Assembly (NCBI RefSeq): GCF_964340395.1 | Contig: NC_135552.1 | Coordinates: 23,343,181-23,407,180 of the forward strand | DNA from: Glandiceps talaboti | Taxonomy: Eukaryota > Hemichordata > Enteropneusta > Spengelidae | Direction: 5' to 3' | DNA: 64,000 nucleotides | Part shown: positions 54,316 to 64,000 of the stretch, in pieces | Layout of the letters: every line of letters begins with the position of its first letter | Position numbering within the stretch: the first letter of the stretch is position 1 | Notes under the pieces: generated by a model | The model's database searches: none | Seen by the model: only the letters and a program-made list of their open reading frames with translations | Told to the model about the DNA's origin: nothing | Made by a program: the position numbers and the translations under genes

Positions 54316-56849
54316 CGAAGAAAGCGAGTTCCCTGTAAGAAAAGCTAATTTCCCCCTGGGAGCAGAATAAGGAGTGTTCAACTTCAAAGATGTCAGGTGG
54401 TATAACCTTCCCCAGAAATGTAACCCATAAGAATACCTCGTCCATGAAGCACTCTTGACCATGAACTTGAACGGTGAGAAAGACTTCAAAATAGCAAGGT
54501 TTGAGCCGTGACTAGCACAACACACGCAAAGCTTTAGAAGACTGACAATGAAGTTGAACTTGAAATTCCGAAATCCAACTGTTGACCAAGCAAGAACCAT
54601 GAGAAGAGAAGAAGAAAAACTTAAGGAATATATCAAAGAAATCGAACGACTGACTATTATTATACGAACACTGAATTATTATGTGAACTCGGAGCTATTT
54701 AACTATAATTATATTATCTAACTTATTATGCTATTTTTGTCTATCCAATGACTTTAAAAATACCAAGGTTTGAGCCGGGAGAAGACACACACTGAACCCA
54801 TGAGGGATTGCCCTCACTGGACTTCTTGAGAGACAAGTGTTTAATATACTTAAAGTAAAGAACTATCCAGTATAAAAAATAAAAGATTATTGATTAAACT
54901 TTGAGAAAAATCAACAAATCCACGCTTTTCTCAGAAATCTCGTTGCGTAGTGTTTAGACGAGACTTTTTCTATCTAGACTTTTGCTTTTTATGTTCAATG
55001 TACGTGGTCACTTAAATTAGTTGGCTGTCTCTAACTATATCTACCCAATGTATGCTGCTCTATATTACAAAGTGGTTATTTATATGGTTATTTTCCTTTG
55101 ATATTTGGTCAATAAAACTCTTTTACTATGTTATTTTGCTTGACATATCTATGTGAAACCGCATATACAATGTCCGTATTTGTAACTCAAGTAACTCAAA
55201 CTCAAACTCAAGTTATCACTACATCATTTTCTGTCTACGCATGGCTCTGTCGCTTCCCCGTTTATTGAAATATCACCATGCATGAATAGTTAGCTTGTGT
55301 TTATTTAAGACTAAAAGTTATTAATTGTGAATACCCGTTTTCTTTACAAGTCACTTCTTGTACCTATAACAAACTTGTACGCATTTCCTTTTAGTGTTTA
55401 GCAATACTGAGTTACAAGCACGGACTTGGGTTATATTGTTTCACATTCTACTTTCAAGTAGAAAAAAAGAACATAACAAATTTGTTTTAAATAATTTAAC
55501 ACCCACATAATTCCCTTTTCACATTCACATGATAGTGTAATTGTATACTTCTGATTGTGCGCATGCTCTTTGTGACTGGAAATGTTGTCTGCTAAGCCGT
55601 GGACGTCCTAAAAACCATTATTTAGTAATACATGCACAGTTGTGCTCCAAGCTAACAGTGTCGAAGAAAAACAATATATTGCTTAAGGAAATAGGTTATT
55701 ATTGACTAAGAATGAACGTGTACGAGAGGGATTTTAGCAATAACACGTGATGAAATAATCTCATGGGGATTTGTAATGGGTACATGCGTGTTGATGAAAG
55801 ACAAGCCCAACGGATATATTTAACTGCAATGGCTAGACGAACCTGTATATGTAAGACATGGGATGAACCAACAACATTTTAAAAGCGTGAAACATGAAGA
55901 GTGCAATCAAAGTGGATTTATCCTTCTCATAATTTACTAAAAGATACGTTCAGCCAGACACTGTCTGTCGTCAGTCAAAGTCTTTTGACGTATTAGTGTT
56001 CTTACTTTGGAATAATTTATAGCGAGGAATCCAAATTTAAATCTGTAGCAATGCAGCAGTTTAAAAGCATTAAACAAGATATATAGTTCATGTGGATCGA
56101 ACGATAGTCTCTAAAATGTATGCCGCTTTAACAATCAAGTAAAACGTTCAATTCAATACTTGGTTCGAATTTGGCAACACGAAATGCCTCTATGACGTAG
56201 TCGTTGTATCTATTCAATGACAACATTAACACTTATTTAGGAGCAATGAACAGAACGTCGTTACTGTAATCGATCAGAATTCTTTACATTGTGACATGTA
56301 TTTACAGAAGTTTTGCAAGACACTTCGGGATATTCATTTCTTTAGGTTTATCCGTGTTCAATCGTTAGTATATATTGATTGAACACATATTTTACCGAGA
56401 AATTAAATAATTTACTATCCTCAAGCAATTATGTAAATTGATTAAGTATGTTGTTGTCATAATGACATGGAATTTCTACTCAAAGATTCCTTGATAGTAT
56501 AAATTAATGCAATGGTCAGATTGTCTGTACGTTTACACACAAATCAAAATATCGTAAGAGTAGTGTATACCCTGGTTGACTAATACTTGTCGTTACGATT
56601 TAGATGAATACGTTGTCAACCTGTCCACTCGCTGATATAACTCGAACGAGAGTAGCGGAGTTACAGATCGAGTAGGTAGGCTAATACTGCATGCAGTGTG
56701 ATAGAAGTGGTTACGTGAGATTGGTGAATGTCGAAGTTATATGGTAAACAAAATATTGTATATGGATTCCAGATCAGAGCCCTGCCAGTTGCTAAATGCA
56801 ATTCACGTGTGTTTGGCATATACGACACAAAAAGTGTGTTGGGGGTTGT
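54316..56849. other. Non-coding stretch with a local direct repeat
   Basis: 54481-54510 (gacttcaaaatagcaaggtt) and 54750-54776 (gactttaaaaataccaaggt) are imperfect direct repeats. A short plus frame between them from 54548 encodes a charged helix-like run (RREEEKLKEYIKEIERL); no family assigned. Nothing else recognised. Confidence 0.35.
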
Positions 56850-57005
56850 TATTTTATTTGATAGATGTCAGCACTTTAACTGCTGGGCACAACAGGGTTC
56901 TTATAGAAAAAAAATTAATTGACATTAATTCAGTTATTAAGACTTTACTCAAATACAATCCTGTTGTGTTCAGCAGTAAAAGTGATGTTATCTATCGAGT
57001 AAAAC
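56850..57005. mobile_element. MITE family A, copy 2
   Basis: Left end attttatttgatagatgtca then gcactttaactgctgggcac. Right end inverted: gttttactcgatagataaca then tcacttttactgctgaacac. Termini match over about 48 bp. The 109-residue frame 56741-57070 crosses the element and is not a gene. Confidence 0.75.
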
Positions 57006-59091
57006 GTCAGCCACAATTTGCTAAAAGGTCGGCTTTCATCCTTAAAATATTTGTTACATTTCCTTTATAAACCTTTTTATGTTGTTAGAGTATATGAAAC
57101 GTTGTAACCAACAGAAACCATAATATTTACAGATTCTACTCTTTTACCTATTTCTTTGTTTTGGCGGCGACTAAGCAATCAAATTTTACCCTAGGCTGAC
57201 ATCATGTCGTGTATAAGTCTTTGATAGTGTATAAAACATGTAATATTCCGACGAATAAAGTATAGCGATCCATTTGGCTGTTTCTTTTCCCTCTGGCTAG
57301 TAGTGGGTGATAAACTCAGTATATGCATATACAACTGACAAGAAACTCAGTGGAACGTTTATCAACACCAATTATCAAGTGGAATCGGTCTGTAAGCGAC
57401 GGTATTTAATCATGAGAAAGCAAACAATAACTTACTCTCGAATATATGAATTGCAGCTTGTTTTGTATTGTTTCGCTGGTCCTGTTCAGTAGGCAGTATA
57501 TTTCAACACCTGCATGTGAGTCAGAGTGTATATGTACATCGCCATGATGAACGACCAATGGAATGATATATCCTACGCATGAGCACATATGTGAATGTGT
57601 AATATGTTATTCTCCTATGAGATCCACCTCTTACGGCTTGTAATTTGCAAAAATCTCCATAGCTCGAGTCTGGATTGGTTGCAGAGCAGCCTGTGTAACT
57701 TTAGGTAGGATTATTTTCTCTAAAACATGGTACTTTTATGACTTTATTCTTGGCTAAAGTAAGGGAAGAGGCAACAGAACAACAACATCAGTCAAAGAGA
57801 CGATGCAGTCAAAATAACCACAGACCTTTGCTATCAAAGTAGCTCAGTGTTAAGATATTATTTTGTAAACCAATATCTTTCTTGTATCTTAAAACATGTT
57901 TCTACTTTTTTAATTGACAAGTTTAAACAAGCAATGCCCAAACTTGCTTTAACAAAACACGTGTATCTTTTAAGCACGCAATCTTGATTTATATCAAATG
58001 AACCACATATCGGAAACAAAGGTAGCATTAAGGTGCACATAATAATAACATTAGTAACATTAGACACGTACAAATCAGATAGATTGCTCCCTTTAATTGT
58101 TCTCAACCCTCAGGCGATGATAAGAAACCCCATGTAGCCCATTAATTCCTCGATCAAATGTCTACCCCTAATCTGCTCACCCGGTCAAAGTCAATGACAT
58201 AAGGGTTACATGTACTTTATGATTACAAATAGTAAGACCATTGGTTTTTTTTTTTATTAGACATTGGTTGAGTTATTACACTTTTCGTACCATTTTATCA
58301 GTCGAAGTTTACTTAGTAGTTGATTGGCTTGCTTTGCCTGCCTACTCGCTAAGCTGTTGTCATCATTCCAGTTCTTTTTCCAACACTCACAATCTATTAA
58401 AAAGCCCACGCTCGCTGATTAGCATCTGATACACACCTGACCAGATGTTTTGATCTATACAGTACAATGTAACGCACAGCCCTTGCCCTCACATCAGTAT
58501 ATCTCACTTGCAACAGTCATGGCCTTGTTCATCAACATGTACATTAATTTACGATTGAAAGGGTGATGAATGAAGGACATGTTCAACATGCCTCTTTTAC
58601 CGCACGTTTATAGAGATTATCTTCGGCATAATTAACCTGTCATTGTAATATCATTTGTAATTACAACAAAGCGTGGTTTCCAAACACTCCTATTTACATT
58701 TGCTCTGGTAAGTTTTGCCCCATGAAACTAGAAACTTACGATAGCTTCCTGTTGGAATCGTAAAAGTAAATATAGTTCTTTGAATTTTAAATTTGAATTT
58801 GAATTTGAATTTATTGGGTAAAAATTTAAACGAGTGCATATTAAAATACAAGGAATAAAAAATCAACGAGAATTAGACAAACAGATTTTTAAAAACACTT
58901 ATTTCTAATGTGTTCCTCGTAGGGATATTCAAAACGCCGTGGCAACACTGGTATAGAAAATGTATTATAATAGAAATGATAGTAAACAAATAAGAGTTCT
59001 GCGACTGCGCTGTATGCACTTGTTGCGCTTTAATAACTTGTTTGCCGCTTGTTTGGCTGCATCTCTTTTGACTGACTGGTAGTTATGTTGA

Positions 59092-59094
<3 letters not shown>
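57006..59094. other. Non-coding stretch
   Basis: Contains a short (GAATTT)n run at about 58784-58812. Nothing else recognised. Confidence 0.35.

Positions 59095-59138
<44 letters not shown>
59095..59138. repeat. (TG)n microsatellite
   Basis: About 21 TG units. Confidence 0.95.
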
Positions 59139-59139
<1 letters not shown>

Positions 59140-60439
59140 ATTTGCGCATGTGTTCGGGGATGAGGGTTGAAGAAGGATTTCTTTTTGTAAGTGTGTTGTA
59201 TTTTTACATTGGTTATTTTTTGATTATTTATCCCTACTCACTTCCAGCAATTGTTAATTGACGAATGTATTCGTGCAAGGCGTTTGTTTTTGCAATTAGT
59301 TGTGTTGGGAGATTGATGAATTGATTTTCTAGTTCTTTCTACTACGTGCCCATTTGCCTAATCGATCGATAGACTAGTTGATTTGGCCATAAACGACGTC
59401 AACCCTTTGCTAGGAAACGTTGCATTGACGTAATCCGATGTTACATGTTGCCCAGAGGACATGTTGCCAGAACGCTAAGTTTGTTTTAGACTCTCCAAAC
59501 CCTTGTTGTTGTGTAAATGTTAACATTTGTTGCTACTATGTCGTAGTGTATATGTACATGGCGTTCAACGACCCCCCCCCCCTCTGCTGTTTTGCCGATG
59601 TCATTGTTCCTTTTCAAGATATCGGTATTGAATGAACCGACAAATTTCACGGTTTAGCAGAGATCAAATCTCCCTATTTCATGAGACGTAAGTAGGTACT
59701 ATTTACACGATGTAAATACACATAAATAATTGGGGCAGGATAGGTATTTATGTGAGCTGGTGAATATCGCCTCCATTCGACACGTGCTTCTCGTGTTTGA
59801 ATTCCAAAAGTAGTGACTTACCCACCGGGTATTAATACTGTCATTTCAACTTGAAACCTGTGATGATTACGGTTTATTCTAATATGGCTGTAATCAGTTA
59901 GCTAGGTTTCTCAAAACTTCACCGAATGTTTAAAATCACATTGTATATGGTAGTCGATAGAATAAAATCAATCTATACACACTTATGAAATCTATGGAGT
60001 GCCATTGTTTCGCATTTGTCACTATGGTGTTCATATATACATGTGTACGGAAGACGCATACTCAGATCGATGATATCAATATAACGAAAATGAAGCTCTT
60101 ATTCCAGGATTACTTCGAAGGACGAGAAAAGAATACCTATATAACAACAACGACACGTGTACAGTTTATAAATTCCACTGTGGACGGTCATGCTAACCTG
60201 ACTGTTTCCTATACGTAACGCTTCCGAAGTCTCATTCTATTCATATAAGGCTGGTCGGTCGACCGGGCAAACTTTCTCTCTACTCAGCCTGTGGACCTTA
60301 GTGATTCAATTTAGTATTTTCATTGCTACCTTGAGTAGTCGAGTCACGCAATGCTTATATATTGATTGGGTGCCTATTAAAGTACGTTAATTGTGTCAAG
60401 TTACCCTGATGTGACATGTTTGGCTGTCTACACGGTTTT
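59139..60439. other. Non-coding stretch, nothing recognised
   Basis: Frames at 59438-59635 and 59985-60218 show no motif. Confidence 0.35.
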
Positions 60440-60794
60440 ACAACCCATTTCAGTTTACTGTTCAGCTGTTCTGTATGATAAACCACGCAGAAGAAGCCAA
60501 AATGAAACTGTACATGCAACACTTTAAGATGGCGAGATTGAATGAATACAGTTTCTTGCGACATTTTGTCTAAATGAAATGACGTAAAGTGCCACTTTGC
60601 AGACATCAAATGCAGAAGTGAAAACATTGGCGCCTGTGTGTTTGTGTCTGTGTCTAGTTGTAGTACATTTAAATGGTTTATATCATGATAGATGTATCAA
60701 GAAATTACGATCTTGCTATCTTAGTGTAACATGCGGAGTTTCATATTGGTGTCTGCCTGGTTGTATCAAACAGGGGAAGCTTGAAACGGGCTGT
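60440..60794. mobile_element. MITE family B, copy 2
   Basis: Collinear with 52653-53000 along its whole length (for example taaatgaaatga, aaagtgccas, agacatcaaat, acattggcgcctg, gcatttaaa). It has the same ~100-bp inverted arms, ending CGGGCTG followed by TA. It is flanked by ordinary AT-rich sequence. Confidence 0.8.
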
Positions 60795-63119
60795 ACAAAT
60801 AACTTCGACCATCAACAGCTAATATGCTAATGTTATGCTAATAGTTGCTGATAATACAAAAATACTGCAATTGATAATATAATACCGAGTTCGCAGGCTG
60901 AGAGGAGAGGACGTTTGTCAGCTTGACTACGCAGCCCTCTATGAAGGCTATGTATTTTCATCGAGCTTGCAACTGTTTACTGAAAACAAATTTTCCATTA
61001 ACTGGATTAAGTTTCTAGATGAATAAGCTTAACGGTAATCTCTGTTTAACTGCAAAAAAATGTTAACTCATCAAGGCCTACGATAATGAAATAAATTCAG
61101 TCTACTCCCATTCTCATATTCTGTAAATATATTAAGTTTTGTCAACCTGTGAAATATAAAGGCTTCCTTCTTCATCGAATATGTAACATTTTCTTTAATT
61201 AATTAATTCAAATAAATAAGTTCATAAAATGCTGACATTTACTCATTTTGCTATTTTAAATTTGCATAAATGAAACGTTTTGAGTGAAATGGCGAAATAA
61301 GCGAAATTCAAACTTACAAGTAATTCGCAATGTCAATGTGTCTCTAATCTGTGTAACTTTATTTTTCGACAAGTTTTTGCAAGGTGACGTATTATTTTGT
61401 TGTCTAAAATCCCAAACACGTACTGTAGATATCATTTAGTTGCGTGATAAGTGCTTCAGAAACATACAATATAAAATCGAATTGTGAAATACTAAATTGA
61501 TCACAGGCATTGTCCATGATCACCATAGAAATACATTGATGGCTGAACGACATATGAGATCTAATGAAAACTGAACTGCGGTAGTGAAGGCATAGTTGAC
61601 TTCTCACCGAATTGAAAGGATTTTAATATCTATGGCTCCAAACATTATTGTGCTCATGTTTATGGAATGACGTTAGATTGTACATCTACACATTACGTCT
61701 TTAAAGCGACTTCGCCTCACACGTCGACAATTGCAAATTTGTTAATCGTTTGCATTAGGATATAGCTCTTTATCTACTCGTTGAACTTCTAAATAAGTGT
61801 TGAAGTAGACAGCATCCATGATGAATGATTCTCCCGTTTTTGTTGTTGCAATCCCGTTCTGTAAATAGCCCGTCTCAGTTGAAAAATAAAACCTTGCCAA
61901 TTATAGGCTTATAGGCTCACTATCAAACCATTACACAAATGTAAACACTTATCATTGTTGATGTACTGTGGTACCATGAACCAGTTTGAAACCGGGAGTG
62001 ATACTGTCTCTAGGTAGCGTTTAGTAAACACTGCAGTTTAATAGATAATATTGGCAAGGAAAGAGTCCTAAAACTCCCAATGGACATCAAGAGGATAAAT
62101 ATTGAAGAACCCCTTCAATAATATGTTCAACTATATGTTACTGACATATCCCGTTTTCATCACTGTCACCTTAGCTAAATTGCAATTTCAGAAAGCATTC
62201 ACATCTATTAAAAAGTATCTAGACGTGACACTTCCCTTCACAAGACATCAATATTGGTTTTTAAAGCGCACCCATTGTGTTTACACACACGGGATTATCT
62301 GACCTTCTCACCCACACGTATTGTATAGCAAGAAGTGACATATTCACAGCGTCCCGGTGCTACTACGTTATTAGCAATTCTTTGCCTACGTTTCGGAATG
62401 TGTTAATTTTAGATGAATGAGTACTTTCCATTGGGACTGCACAACAGTGCTATTTTCCATACATTTCGCTGGCTAATTTGCGAATGTATAAGCAGTAAAG
62501 TGTGACGCGTTGTACTTGTCTGATCATTGGGGACAAACTTTGATTACTCTTTAAGAAGAAAAGTCTCGTTCGTTGAAGCATTTGAATTCAAGTTGTCATT
62601 CAGAGATACAACAAGGTCCTTCTGAGAGACTATTGGCAGCATGAAATACAGAACTTTAGCATTTTAGATATGACTTTGATTAGTCTTGATTGTTTTTTTA
62701 TAAGTATACTCCATCTACATTAGTAGATACACGCCTTTCTGACATTTTAATTCAATATTTTATCTAATCCGTGTATTCTGGGGAGAGTTCTCGAAGTCAA
62801 GAAATTTATGATGACTGTTAATTCTACGGTGAGTGATAACACGTTATAACGAGTATTATTCGTTCTCCATGACAAGCTTATTGCAACCACTTAAAGGGAC
62901 ACAAAGTGAGTTTATACGTTTTGGGATGTATTTTTTGCTGCATATTTAAAATTCATTCTACTGACTAAATCATACGTAACCATCACTTTTTATTGACTGA
63001 ACTCAAACCTGGTATTAAGATAAAACTGACCAAAGATCCGATGACGTAATTTATGATACGTATTAAAACATGTCGAGTAAATCCTACTATGCAACAAACT
63101 GTTCTAATACTGCTAGAAG
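60795..63119. other. Non-coding stretch, nothing recognised
   Basis: Frames at 61404-61607 and 62102-62302 show no motif. Confidence 0.35.
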
Positions 63120-63320
63120 ATAAATTTTACTAATATTGCTACATTTTATCGTCTGCGTCGACAAAATAAAGTGCAACTGATAATCATTGTAAGGGTGCAG
63201 ATTACCGAAAGATAGCTCACACAAAGAAAAATGTGTTGTCGCGCCAAATGATGAAATTGACGATGAAATGTAGCAGAGTTGGTAAGATATTTTGTTGAGT
63301 CAGACGATGTTTTGTTTCCA
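63120..63320. mobile_element. 'TTTATCGTCTG' family, second full copy
   Basis: Left: ttttactaatattgctacat then tttatcgtctgcgtcgacaa. Right, inverted: acatcgtctgactcaacaaa then atatcttaccaactctgctacat. The repeated words are those of the 53129 element, arranged head-to-head around about 95 bp. Confidence 0.7.
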
Positions 63321-64000
63321 GTTAACTTGATGCCACTGTAACCTGTATCTTTATAGATGGCAAGTCTAACCCCAGTCTAATAACACTTGACGTAGTAAGT
63401 ATATGACACGCAAGGCTATTTTTCTTCAATCTTTATCCAGATTGCAACTGTTGACGTCATACATGCGAGAAACCTACTGTAGCTGAGGCTTTTCGCAAAC
63501 AACCGAGCCGTCCGAAAGTCCCCGGATGTCAGTTATGTCGACGTCATTGCAGCTATTGTTCAGGGATAAAGAGGTAAAATTGTATACTGACATATGTTTT
63601 TACTGTAAATGTAATTGTAAACATCATATTTTATGCATTCAATATTTTCCTAAATCCATGACTCTACGGGTAGAGAAAGGGTGAGAGAGGTAACACTCAA
63701 TGCTTAACAATGTATTTGTTATTACCAATTGTGGCAGTTACTTTGTAGAATATTTGCGACATAAATACTACCATCAGAAATTTTTATCTTCTGTTCATAA
63801 AATGCGAAATGTCGTAAAAACGATGAATTCGAACAAGGTAAATATAAATATACAAAAGAGAATTTTTTTATTGAGTTAAAATGGGAACATTTGCTTCAGG
63901 AGTGATCACAAACCATATTGTATTGAGTTTAGAATGCAAACATCGTCCGTCCATCCGTAGGTTAATTATTGCGTGTGTATATTTTTTTAGGGTCGAATAG
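63321..64000. other. Non-coding stretch, nothing recognised
   Basis: AT-rich to the window end. No gene or repeat recognised. Confidence 0.35.

Noticed and set aside
54301-54636. 111-residue minus-strand frame
   Set aside because: Overlaps the tRNA-like head and an imperfect direct repeat. No domain recognised.

Overview
The window looks like intergenic and intronic DNA from a metazoan nuclear genome, most likely a marine invertebrate. The reasons are AT-rich sequence with no bacterial-style gene packing, one spliced gene with GT-AG introns and a kilobase-scale intron, very abundant microsatellites (TA, TGTA, CTGT, AATC, TAATA), tRNA-derived SINEs and several families of small inverted-repeat transposons. 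I cannot fix the phylum. The receptor fragment fits kisspeptin-receptor-like genes known from amphioxus, echinoderms and other invertebrates.

The only convincing protein-coding gene is a rhodopsin-class GPCR on the minus strand. Exon 1 (17301-17684) encodes the N-terminus through the start of TM3. Exon 2 (9654-9789) encodes the rest of TM3, the DRY motif and the start of TM4. A 7.5 kb intron separates them. The spliced junction and exon 2 resemble kisspeptin receptor (GPR54/KISS1R) far more than galanin or allatostatin-A receptors. Exons for TM4 to TM7 are not visible and may lie left of the window or be too divergent to find by eye.

Everything else is repeat landscape. At 1905-2478 and 43127-43640, with a decayed copy at 50430-50940, (TA)n tracts sit beside sequences that fold as hammerhead self-cleaving ribozymes. 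The 2169-2211 copy has a complete CUGAUGA...GAAA...GUA core with three helices, although the first base pair of stem II is a mismatch. The 43165-43342 copy is a perfect 178-bp palindrome with no spacer, so it carries a canonical ribozyme on each strand. The copies share a downstream tail and resemble the ribozyme-bearing terminal regions of Penelope-like retroelements. This is the strongest candidate for something new.

Other repeats include an inverted-repeat family with ~100-bp termini (52653-53000, 60440-60794), a second MITE family (46376-46531, 56850-57005), a ~40-bp 'TTTATCGTCTG' family arranged head-to-head (53129-53380, 63120-63320 and diverged copies), a ~1-kb element bounded by imperfect termini (24901-25919), tRNA-derived SINE-like sequences (29552-29793, 54245-54315, weaker at 42210-42300), minisatellites (936-1364, 46131-46341) and a ~1.1-kb pentanucleotide array with a higher-order period of about 165-217 bp (36176-37267). 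Most long open frames in the window run through microsatellites and are not genes.
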